Source: Chaunax sp. Z400
Lineage: Eukaryota; Chordata; Actinopteri; Lophiiformes; Chaunacidae
Reading direction: 5' to 3'
NCBI GenBank assembly: GCA_037577475.1
Contig: JBAGJB010000232.1
Span: 201,001-265,000 of the forward strand
Length of the DNA: 64,000 nt
Shown here one piece after another: positions 1-9,477 of the stretch (position 1 is its first letter; each line of letters begins with the position of its first letter). Below the pieces are notes generated by a model, which saw only the letters and a program-made list of their open reading frames with translations, did no database searches and had not been told where the DNA came from. The translations under genes were made by a program, and so were the position numbers.

Positions 1-40
1 CATGGATGCTGTTTGTTAATGATGTTAATTTTATATGCAG

Positions 41-1113
41 GTGGCGGTGAAGCATGTGCCCAGTGACAGGGTGAACGAGTGGGGCTCTTTGGTGAGATTT
101 ACCTAAATTTTCATACTTAGATAAACTGTTTTATAACAACTTCCAATCAGATTTGATTACTAATTCAACTGTTATCAGTGAATTGTATAATTAAAAAAGG
201 CGAGCTCATTGAGATCAAGAAATGTTTTTAACAGAGACTTGACAAATCAGTGTAAACACTTACATATATAATTAATAGTACAATACAAATTAGTTCCTCA
301 TTAAAGAACACAATTACAAGAACCTATGAGTATATTGTAATTTATTGCAATAGATATCTTAGATATTTAACTTAAAGCTCTTTCATAGAATGACAGCAAT
401 AAGGGAAGTCAGTAGAGCACACGCCTCTGTCAAGGCCCAACTGTCCTTTTTAATTCCAAATTCCAACAAGAACTTGTATGCTAACATAATGGCTGCCCTA
501 AGAGTTCTGATAAAGTCAGTGTGAAAAACAAATTCACGGGTCTGCCTCTTGATCTGGATCGATGCCATATTTTGATGGTTTCTCTCATAGTACATGTCCC
601 ACCCTTCGAGTCGGTTTCATGGTAATCTGTCGAGTGATTTTATGTGCTTAAAGTCCAAAAATCCCTACTAAGCAGTGTTCAAAAATTTTCTTGCTCTCAT
701 TTGCTCGTTTAAATTTTCTAGACTAAATGTTCTCCTTGATCTCTCTCAGTGCGGTACAGTGGTTCCTCTGGAGATTGAGCTGTTGAAGAAGGTGAGCGGG
801 ACGTTTGGTGGCGTGGTGCAGCTCTTGGACTGGTGGAAGCTGGTGGACGGCTGGCTGGTGGTGATGGAACGCCCCGAGCCGGCACAGGACTTGTCTGATT
901 ACATCACAGAGCGTGGGGCTCTAGATGAAGGGGTAGCGCGTGGCTTCTTCCTGCAGGTTCTGGAGGCTGTGCGTTACTGCTACACCTGTGGTGTTGTCTA
1001 TCGAGACATTAAGGATGAGAACCTGCTGGTGGACCTCAGGACCGGACAGATCAAGCTCATCGATTTTGGCTCAGGAGCCCTCCTCAAAGACACTGCTTAC
1101 ACGGACTTTGACG
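41..1113 (+). pseudogene. PIM-family serine/threonine kinase, two internal exons only
   Basis: Two exons with correct GT-AG borders match consecutive PIM kinase exons. Exon 41-91 (17 codons) carries the ATP-binding Lys in VAVKHV. Exon 750-1113 carries the helix-C Glu (LEIELL), the PIM-specific ERPEPAQDL stretch, the catalytic loop YRDIKDEN and the magnesium-binding DFG of LIDFGSG. The His of the usual HRD is Tyr here, while the catalytic Asp is kept. The exon stops in phase 1 at TDFD-G, exactly where PIM genes splice to the exon with the activation segment and APE-like motif. That exon and the C-lobe are not found in the following 3 kb, where a minisatellite, a SINE and a CFTR fragment lie instead. 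Earlier exons may lie left of the window. PIM genes are greatly expanded in fish, so this is probably a truncated copy. A very distant last exon cannot be excluded. Confidence 0.75.
92..749 (+). other. intron of the PIM-type fragment
   Basis: AT-rich sequence between a GTGAG donor at 92 and a CTCTCTCAG acceptor ending at 749. Around 597-645 it contains a short piece of a dispersed fish repeat (minus orientation: a 'TTTCATGGTAATC'-type string after a CCACCCTTC string). The same repeat type appears much longer at 35.3-35.8 kb. I see nothing coding in it. Confidence 0.5.
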
Positions 1114-1707
1114 GTGAGTCAGATCAACCACTGTTTAAGAGCTACTCTGTTGGTTTGGCTTTTTAAGGTTAGAAAACAAAAAATCTGAATATGTCTGAAA
1201 GGTTTGGACACAATTAACAAGGAATGGGCCTTGATTTTTAAATACTTGAATAGTCATTCAATTGTAAAAAATCAAATTGTATTTTCTTGTTAGAAGTCTA
1301 CAACAGCTGTGCACAATCATTAAAGGGCAGATAGTTGATTAGTACTCTAAGTGCAGAGTGACTGTCAAATAGTATTTTTGCTTGAAATCCCCATCCCTAA
1401 TTAACATAACATTGGTGTGGTCGAACACTAATGTCAGGTGTTCTGTGAATAAGACCGTTGGTAATGATGACATCAGCGATAGCACTCTTGTATCGGCCTA
1501 TCACAATGATTACATCATCACCTGATTGCCAGTCATCTGTGTAATTATGGGTTAACTCTGAATAGTCCAAGAGGGGCAGCTGCAATTAAAGGTGCAGAGA
1601 AGGGTCATGGGTTGTAGCGAGGTGACTTTCTAGCTAGCAGGTCAGCTTTGTCACATTTGATGACATGTTTCGTGTGTTTAAAGCTGCTTATAATCATTGT
1701 TTTTATG
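1114..1707. other. non-coding stretch after the kinase fragment
   Basis: AT-rich DNA starting with a good GTGAGT donor that has no matching downstream exon. The open frames on both strands are short and unlike known proteins. I see no repeat or RNA gene. Confidence 0.4.
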
Positions 1708-1976
1708 GGACACGTTTCAGACAGGTTGGGACATGTTGTTGGGACACGTTTCAGACTTGTTGGGACATGTTTCAGACAGGTTGGGACATGTTGGGACACG
1801 TTTCAGACTTGTTGGGACATGTTTCAGACAGGTTGGGACATGTTGGGACACGTTTCAGACTTGTTGGGACATGTTTCAGACAGGTTGGGACATGTTGTTG
1901 GGACACGTTTCAGACTTGTTGGGACATGTTTCAGACAGGTTGGGACATGTTTCACATCGGTTGGAACACGTTTCAG
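1708..1976. repeat. minisatellite of nested ~17-bp subunits
   Basis: About 270 bp built from variants of a 17-18 bp subunit (TTGGGACATGTTTCAGAC and relatives) that alternate as CACGTTTCAGACTTG and CATGTTTCAGACAGG. This gives a higher-order period of roughly 52-55 bp. The array is open in several frames only because of its composition. The last unit (around 1951-1975) is degenerate. Confidence 0.9.
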
Positions 1977-2365
1977 GTGCGAGGTTTACCACATGATTGT
2001 ATTAAGGATATTATTACTTCATAGGCTCCGGAACACTTCATCAAATTGTTGTTGGTGAACACAGTTTAATCGAAAATGATTGCATTCCATTTTTATTTAT
2101 GCTAATAATAGCATTCCAACTTGTTTTTCAAACTGAGTGGATGGATCACATGACACTGTGCGCATGAAATGTTCACTAATAGTGATAGTTATCAGCTCCT
2201 CTGCTGCGTTTTTAGCTCCACTGAGTCATTCAGACACTTGGGCCATCATGCAACAGCGGTGAAACTACTTCCCCTCTATGTCACCCCTTGTTGTTTTGGC
2301 ATCACTAAGTAAAAGATAACTGAGATCAAGTAAAAGATATTTTTAATTTTTTCGGCCATTTTTGC
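1977..2365. other. non-coding DNA between minisatellite and SINE
   Basis: I see no reading frame, RNA gene or recognisable repeat in this interval. Confidence 0.35.
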
Positions 2366-2516
2366 CTTCATTTGATAGAGACAGGAAATGAAGGAGAGAG
2401 AGTTGGGGGGAAGACATGGTTACGGGCGGAATCGAACCTGCGCCGACCGCTAGAGGACTATAGCCTATAGCTTCCATATATGGGCGTGCTCTACTCACTA
2501 CCTCTATCTGTGCATC
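2366..2516 (-). mobile_element. tRNA-derived SINE remnant, minus strand
   Basis: Read on the minus strand this resembles a widespread teleost tRNA-derived SINE. There is a degenerate A-box region (GAGTAGAGCACGCCC), then CCATATATGG, then a good B box (GGTTCGATTCC), followed by a CT-rich body (CCCCCAACTCTCTCTCC) and the TTTCCTGTCTCTATC tail. The A box is eroded and no clear target-site duplication is visible, so it is an old copy and not a functional tRNA gene. Confidence 0.65.
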
Positions 2517-2956
2517 GATACTTTTTTATTTTAACATCAGAATTTATATTTACACTATTTTAGTGTATTTTAGTTTCTTTCTTTTTGTTTTTATTGAATT
2601 TTGTAGCTATTTCCCAACATGATGACCTGAGTTAAACAATGAAATCATTATGTTAACATTTTAAAACCTCTTGATAAATATAGTACACACTCTCTTTCCC
2701 TGTGGTATTCACTTCTCTGCTCTTAAATAGCCAGAAATTGTGTCCAATAACTTGTTATGCTGTCAGTTTTTGGCCAATAAATCCACTGTTTGTTTTTTCA
2801 TTTTAGACGATTGACAAAGTTAGAAAAGTGGATTTCATTATCAGTGTAAAACAGTTGCCCACTTCAAAGACCTGAAAATGTATTATTGCTGCCATTCTAA
2901 TTGTGATTGAGGGCTTTCTCATCCAATCCCTTGACTGTGAGATCTGTTTAAAACAG

Positions 2957-3719
2957 AAAGTCTTCATTCTGACCGGGACTTTCCGGATGAACCTGGACCC
3001 ACACGGACGTTACAGCGACGAGGACCTGTGGAGGGTAGCTGATGAGGTGAGGCTGTCTTTAAAAAAAATCAATAAAAAAAATCAATCAGAGGTCATGAAC
3101 TTTGATTTTTATTCATTAGTCATAAGATTTTCCAGCAGTTTTCTTTGGATTTTATTTTCATGTCAAAAGAAAATATTTGATAAGAGAATCTTTCACTGAC
3201 ATCAGGCTTATCAAATGCTTGTTGTTGGTTTTTTTATTAAATGGATAAAAAAGAAAATTAAAGAACTGAAAAATGATATTGTTATTGTATCTATTCAGAA
3301 AAAAATTCAGTTATTGGCAATAATATTGAAAATTCAAGATGTAGAGTTCACTTCAGCATAATTAAGTATTAAAATGAAGATGTTGGGTCTTTTAATGTTT
3401 ATCTTAACCAAATCAAATCGGCTCAGATTAAATCCCACATTCTCTTTAAAAGATGTTGCTTCAGAAGTGAACCTGACCTCTGAGATTTTAAAAACCCCCA
3501 CAAACCTATGATGGTCAGTGGGCTGAAATCTGTCCTGTGTCCTCAGGTGGGTTTGAAGTCGGTGATCGAACAGTTTCCAGAAAAGCTGGACTTTCAGCTG
3601 GAGGACGGAGGAAACGTGCTGAGCAACGGACACAAACAGCTGCTGTGTCTCGCCCGCTCCATCCTCAGCAAGGCTCGCATCCTGCTGCTGGATGAACCCT
3701 CGGCCTACCTCGACCCCAT
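2957..3719 (+). pseudogene. CFTR (ABCC7) fragment: two exons of nucleotide-binding domain 2
   Basis: Exon 2957-3046 is exactly 90 nt and exon 3547-3719 exactly 173 nt. To my knowledge these are the lengths of the two consecutive human CFTR exons encoding the same residues. They read KVFILTGTFRMNLDP...RVADE and VGLKSVIEQFPEKLDF..., then the CFTR-type signature LSNGHKQ and Walker B ILLLDEPSAYLDP. Both have consensus acceptors and donors and no stop. CFTR is a plasma-membrane chloride channel of the ABC family with 26-27 exons. Nothing else of its membrane domains, NBD1 or R region is present, and the next authentic exon is missing. I call it a transposed or left-over fragment. The intact splice sites and frame suggest it is young or formerly part of a working copy. 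Confidence 0.8.
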
Positions 3720-3921
3720 GTCAGTATTAATGCACTCAGTCAAATCTGGGTCTATATATGGGCTACTTTTTCTAGGTTTGTGGGTTTTCTTCACAGAGGA
3801 AGGGAAGGTAGAGATGGGGGTTTTTTTTGTGATTGTCTAACTAAAACATAAATGGAACAAACACAATATTATATCATTATTATCAGGGGTACAGAAGATG
3901 TTGCTTGGTTCTCTTTTTTAG

Positions 3922-3999
3922 GTCACTGCCATCACTTGTAGCCACTTGAATTTGAACACCATAGACCATAAGCATGGAAGAGTCATAGAAGCCCCTTAA
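3922..3999 (+). pseudogene. possible further ABC-transporter tail exon, degenerate
   Basis: After a TTTTTTAG acceptor, a frame of 25 codons plus TAA contains ITCSHLNLNTID and HGRVIEAP. These resemble the H-loop segment (AHRLNTI.D) and the following strand (HGRVIE) of ABCC half-transporters. It does not resemble the true CFTR sequence at this point. It could be a rearranged exon of the CFTR-like copy or a chance similarity. Confidence 0.3.
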
Positions 4000-6269
4000 C
4001 TGTGTCCTGTGCTGTTTGATTCACACTTAAATTAATTAATTAATCTCTCCGTTGTTAAGACATGGACACAACACACACAGTGGTGATACGCAAAAAGTGT
4101 TTCCTGTTCCAATACATGCTGCACATCTTTAATTTTGACCACCAGTTATGTGCAAAAATACTATCACACCTTTATATTGGATTCAAAATGTCTAAACAGC
4201 TTTAATCCTTATCACAGCACATTATAATGATACCTAAGTGTTTGAGAATGTATACAATCACCAGACTTCCTCTGATTAGATCTGATAGATTCAGGTCATA
4301 TTAATAAGACCAGAGAGCTTTTTCATCCTGTCTCTCTGTGTTGCTTGCAGTCTCTGGTATATTTGTTTTAGCCCTCTTTAAGGTTTTGTGGACACATTAA
4401 ATGCTTGTTAAAGAAAGGTGGGTTAGTCATCCAGGGTTTGTGTGTTTGTGGCGTCCTGAGGTCAGAAGTCATCCGCATCCAACATGTGTGCTGTTCCTGT
4501 CACTGCATATGGTGACAATCTGGAGCTCCTGACTTCCGATCATGTGTGTAACCATGTGTGCAGACAGTAAATGAAGCCTGTAATGAGCTCTCTGGTTTAA
4601 CCTTAACGCATTTGTAATGTTATTTGGCCTGAAAATTACATTGTGGATGTTTTTTTTTACAGCTTTAGTACTTTGATACTGTTAAGTGTGGATATTGTAT
4701 CATTTTCAACATAGTTTTGAAAAATAATCAAAGTATTGATACTTTTGATAGCTTTAGCCTCTTAAAAAGGTAGCTTTTTTATATAAGATGTTTTATACCA
4801 TATATTCAGATGTTTAGACAGCTTCTAAAATTACCTTTGTTTCATGGACCAATTAACTACACTGACAAAAACAAAATGTAAATTTTCCTTTATTTCACAT
4901 ACTATAGAATCACTAGACACCAGATTCAATCATCCCTCACAGTTTTCATGTGCAAGTGTTTATTTTCAGGTGATAATGACAAGACTTAGAAGATATACTG
5001 GGCATGTTTTAAGAAGAAAGCTCACCAGATAACCCGAACAACTTTACTGGATAAAACTCAAACAAAGATACAGTATCGTGACACCATGTTAATCCCGCTT
5101 CTTCATCCAGGCTCCTGGTCTTTAGATGCAGCCAGACTTCCAGCATCTCGCCACTGATATAAACAAATAGCAAATGCAGGAATGAACATTTATGTATCGT
5201 TGTAATGGCAAAACCAATACATTTTGGTCTTGTCCTCCTTTATCTGTTTAATATTCTCGGTTAGTTTCATTTTCACTCTCTCACCTTTTGAATGCAATGA
5301 GCAGTCTTAACAATACAAGTTGACAACACATCAAAGTGTGTATGCATGCTTGGAATGAGACCATTTTGTTCATGTAAATCCTGTTGGAACAGAGCCAACC
5401 AAGAAAATAACCCATGTTTTGTATGTAGTCATTTTGGGCAGGTGGGGAAAAACATGCTAATTTTATCCAGTTCATAATTTCATCATCCTCAAATATCCTC
5501 CATCAGTCCTGCACCTCAACAAGACGTCATACATTTCTGTCTTAAATTGCAACAAATATGGTTTTAATCATGACATATTTTCATCATTGTACTGAATCGT
5601 TTCATTATTTAGGCAGAGAACAGTTACTTATTAACTAATTTTTACAACCCATCATGTAGTTAATCAAACGTTAGATTCCAGTAGAACGCACACAGAGAAG
5701 TTCCTGTCGTTGATTGAAGAGTTTCATTATGCTAAGCTGCTGTTATTGAGAGGAAGGACATAAACTACACCATTTCTGTAAAGTTCATTCACCTGCGCAG
5801 ACAGAGCGCCCAGTCTGGGATCTAATCAAAACCTTTCATCGGCACATACACACACAGACTCACACACACACTCGTATACCTGCATATATATATACTTGTT
5901 CTTGCAAAATATGGGATCTGATTTTTTTCTTAGCTATCTAATAAATGTTAAATTTTTCCATTTGAGAGATGGTAGTTTTTATACTTCTGTTACTCATTAT
6001 TTAACATTCTATTGGGCTTTTGGTGTTTTACGACAAATGTTGCTTGGATTTTATCTTAAGGGTTTCTTATATCCTCATTATGCATTTGCTATACGTCTTA
6101 AAATCTTATTTACTCAAAAGTGTACTGTACTTATATTCATTATACTGTATATTCTTTGTTCTATTACCCTTATAGATACCAAATTTGACGTTTTCAGCAG
6201 ATTTTCTTCCCTAATTATTCTCTCTCTCTCTGTCACTGACTCTCTAACAGTCATAATGGTAGGGTGAAG
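4000..6269. other. intergenic DNA upstream of gja9
   Basis: About 2.3 kb of AT-rich sequence with a CA-rich stretch at about 5847-5875 and short AT runs. Pyrimidine-rich CTCTCTCTCTGTC... with AACAG (6222-6250) lies just before the gja9 coding exon and is a plausible acceptor for an untranslated first exon. I could not place that exon. No other gene seen. Confidence 0.45.
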
Positions 6270-7763
6270 ATGGGGGACTGGAACTTCCTTGGGGGGATTT
6301 TGGAGGAGGTGCATATCCATTCCACTATGGTGGGCAAGATCTGGCTCACCATCCTGTTCATCTTCCGTATGCTGGTCCTTGGGGTGGCAGCGGAGGACGT
6401 GTGGAACGACGAGCAGGCTGACTTCATATGCAACACTGAGCAGCCTGGGTGCAGGAACGTGTGCTACGACCTGGCTTTCCCAATCTCGCTCATTCGCTAC
6501 TGGGTGCTGCAGGTCATTTTTGTGTCCTCTCCCTCGCTGGTTTACATGGGCCATGCTCTCTACAGGCTGCGGGCTCTGGAGAAGGCACGGCAGAAGAAGA
6601 AGGGTCTGCTGCGGAAAGAGCTGGAGTTGGTGGATGTGGAGTTGGCAGTAGCCAGGAAGAGGATTGAGCGGGAAATGAAACAGCTCGATCAGGGGAAGCT
6701 TAACAAAGCTCCTCTGAGGGGCTCTCTGCTGCGCACCTATGTGGCTCATGTCGTCAGTCGGTCTTTTGTTGAGGTGGCCTTCATGATAGGCCAGTACCTC
6801 CTTTATGGCTTTCACCTCTACCCTCTCTTCAAGTGTGAGCGGGATCCTTGTCCCAATGCTGTAGACTGTTATGTTTCCAGACCAATAGAGAAAAGTGTCT
6901 TCATGGTGTTTATGCAATGCATCGCTGCAATTTCCCTCTTCCTGAACATCTTGGAGATCATGCATCTGGGTTACAAGAAGATGAAAAAGGGCATCTTGGA
7001 CTTCTACCCTCACCTGAGAGACGAGAGGGATGAACTTGACGACTTCTATTTTAACAAGGGTAAAAAAGAATCTGTTGTGCAAATATGCACCAGCGCAACC
7101 CGAAAGTCGACAGTTGCCTCTGCACCCGGTGACTACAACCTCCTGATGGAGCGGATGCAGGGCACGATTATGTACCCAAACCTTATCAAACCTTCAACTT
7201 TTCTTCCTCTCCAGGGCGAGCTGGCCACTCAACAGGACTTGGATGACTCCAAATGTTTAGCTCAAAGCCCCCCAGATTGTAACTGCACCTCGACTACCAA
7301 TGAGCCCTGCTCGTGCTGCGACCCTCTGATGAATCCAAAGCAAGAGGCTTACGACATTTTGCACCTTCCCTCACACAGCAAAGGAGAAGACAGCGGTGAA
7401 AGAGGGTGCCTAGACTCTTCAAAGTGCCCACAGAAGGCGCCTCACTCTTCCTCTTTCCCCACACTGCCAGATAGTGCATCAAAGAGGCCGTGGAGGGCTC
7501 ATGCCTCTTTCAAATGCTCCACAGTGCTGGAGGGTAAAAGCTCTGACACAGATTCATGTGGGGGTGCAAAAGCCAGCAGTAAATCACCCTGCTCTCAACC
7601 CCAGTCAAAGTCAGGTGCCAGACATCACAGCCAGCCTTCCACACCAGAGACACTGGATGACTCCAGCTCAGGATCCAGGCATACCCCCAGACCGCCTTCC
7701 TCCAGTTGCAAAACATCAATGGCGAGTAACACGAGCAGACGAGCACCCGACCTGCAAATCTAA
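6270..7763 (+). CDS. gja9: gap junction alpha-9-type connexin (Cx55.5/Cx59 group)
   Basis: Intronless coding exon of 497 codons. Connexins form hexameric hemichannels that dock between cells as gap junctions. The start chosen is the ATG of MGDWNFLG, the invariant connexin N-terminus. An upstream in-frame GTG is not needed. Four membrane segments are visible. The first extracellular loop has C-x6-C-x3-C (CNTEQPGCRNVC) and the second C-x4-C-x5-C (CERDPCPNAVDC). A long Lys/Arg/Glu-rich cytoplasmic loop follows (about residues 100-150), and then a long Ser/Pro-rich tail. The extreme C-terminus RRAPDLQI matches the DLQI end of GJA9 and is a likely PDZ ligand. Linkage to mycbp and rragc also favours gja9 over gja10. 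A polyadenylation signal lies at 8019. No frame damage seen. Confidence 0.93.
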   Translation: MGDWNFLGGILEEVHIHSTMVGKIWLTILFIFRMLVLGVAAEDVWNDEQADFICNTEQPGCRNVCYDLAFPISLIRYWVLQVIFVSSPSLVYMGHALYRLRALEKARQKKKGLLRKELELVDVELAVARKRIEREMKQLDQGKLNKAPLRGSLLRTYVAHVVSRSFVEVAFMIGQYLLYGFHLYPLFKCERDPCPNAVDCYVSRPIEKSVFMVFMQCIAAISLFLNILEIMHLGYKKMKKGILDFYPHLRDERDELDDFYFNKGKKESVVQICTSATRKSTVASAPGDYNLLMERMQGTIMYPNLIKPSTFLPLQGELATQQDLDDSKCLAQSPPDCNCTSTTNEPCSCCDPLMNPKQEAYDILHLPSHSKGEDSGERGCLDSSKCPQKAPHSSSFPTLPDSASKRPWRAHASFKCSTVLEGKSSDTDSCGGAKASSKSPCSQPQSKSGARHHSQPSTPETLDDSSSGSRHTPRPPSSSCKTSMASNTSRRAPDLQI

Positions 7764-8030
7764 TCTCAACATGCAAACCGTTTCCTTGTTTGCATTAACG
7801 GCACACAGCGATCCATGTGTACTTACAGGTGTCCTTTCTAAATGTAAACTCATGGATCTAACTGCACTCTAAGCTGCCCTCAAACTGGTGACGGTCCATT
7901 CTTTGTGTTTCTGTTAGAAATCTTTAACAAATAAGTTTAAATAATGTGGTACGTTTTAAAAGCTCAGCTCAGTCAATGCGATAGGTATTTCTATTAATTG
8001 CATTTGGTGACATAATACAATAAACAGACC
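7764..8030 (+). other. gja9: gja9 3' untranslated region
   Basis: Non-coding sequence after the TAA, ending near an AATAAA at 8019-8024. The downstream boundary is inferred from that signal only. Confidence 0.5.
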
Positions 8031-9477
8031 TTTTTTCCATTTTGGAGTAAACCTTTTTTTCTATTCTATGCATGAATTTCTACCAAATCAGCTTGAGAAC
8101 ATTTTATTTTACCATAGTTTGAGCCAACAGCTGTGCCATGTGTTTTGATAGCCCTGCACTGAGCTAAATTTAAATGGGATGTCTTCTTTGTACAATGTAC
8201 AGCTAAGATGTTGTGTGGCAAACATGTAGACTTATGATGGGCCTTTGCAAACTGTCTCATAGCAATGTTGTACAAACTAACACAAAAGAAAAATTACTAC
8301 ACAGCCACATATTTCTGGAGGAAAGATTATTTGGGCATTACCTGTACATCTTGGGTATAAAACACTCCAGTGCATATCAATCAGTGGCTAAAACAGCAGC
8401 ACTGTCCTAACAAACTACATTACTGCTGGATTACTGTCCTATTTGATAGTTTTAACCGTGAGAAAAACAAATGAAAGTTATACAATCTGATTGGAGCTGG
8501 TAAAAAAACCCACAAGTGCTCTAGTCTCTTTATTAGTGTTACAACCTGAAGACAAGTTTTTTGTTAGGATAATTGTATATAAGTTATCATTTTGAATGTG
8601 AATTACCATTCTATATATTGTGTGATTATAAGGATTTTCATTATAGTTTGATATTTCAATCTTTGTTATGAGACTTAGTAGAGCGGGATGTCCTTGAGAG
8701 CAGCTACACTGAAACTGCATGCCAACTAGATAGAAAGCAGAAATCACACCCACACGCAGCTGTCCGGTTTATCTACTGCAGGCAGACAGCACTATCTGTT
8801 GTAGTCTGAAAATATGTACGCCTTTTGTGTGATAACCACCCTACCTGAATAAAACAGCAATGCAGGGACAGCATCAGCGGAGAAGTTCACCGAGCTCTTT
8901 TGCTGGTGTCCGTCTCCCCTTGCAAGTAAAAACCTAGAGTGTGTACTGTGTTTCCTTACTGAGTTCTTTGTTAATATGTTTTAGGAGATTGTTTCCTGAC
9001 AAGTTTCCCTGACATTTTTCATCAGTGCAAGACTACAATGTCAAGTAACAATGTTTTATGATAAGTCATAACACAGCTGTATCTGACCACATAATGATCA
9101 ATATCGCAATTACAAGACTGCTTTATTTTACCAGCATCTTACATTTTTTAAGCTTTTTACAACTTTTACTTACATCAGACCTTTGGAAATAAAGAACAAC
9201 TCATGAGATCCACATCGTCGTGTGGACTGGAACCAAGTGTGTGTTTAAAACTATGCCAGAAAAAATAAAAGTATTAGAAAAATAACCAGATTTTGGTTAT
9301 GTTCTCACACACCTCTCTCATGTCTTAAGAACTTATTGTCATCTATAACGACTAAATGTGCAAGAAAAAAGAACTTATGCACATACAATACAGAATAAGT
9401 TAGATTCTAAGAAACAAAGTGGGAACTAAGATTTCCATAAAGTAGAACAGCTACTTAAAAAATTATTCGCTTTCGGT
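8031..9477. other. intergenic DNA and presumed mycbp 3' UTR
   Basis: Between the converging ends of gja9 (+) and mycbp (-). A TTTATT at 9122-9127 is an AATAAA on the minus strand, about 350 bp past the mycbp stop, and is a candidate poly(A) signal. Short frames show no family resemblance. Confidence 0.4.

Noticed and set aside
1648..2058. Long open frames through the 1.7-1.98 kb minisatellite
   Set aside because: Open in several frames only because the subunit lacks stops. No evidence of coding.
2400..2516. Possible minus-strand tRNA gene
   Set aside because: Only the B box is good, and the CT-rich SINE body follows.
4950..5032. TRLRRYTGHVLRRK, reminiscent of a LINE reverse-transcriptase tail (R..GHVLR)
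   Set aside because: Too short, and no other part of a LINE is nearby.
6114..7082. 322-codon open frame on the minus strand across gja9
   Set aside because: It is the antisense shadow of the connexin. It contains no family motifs, and the plus strand is unambiguous.
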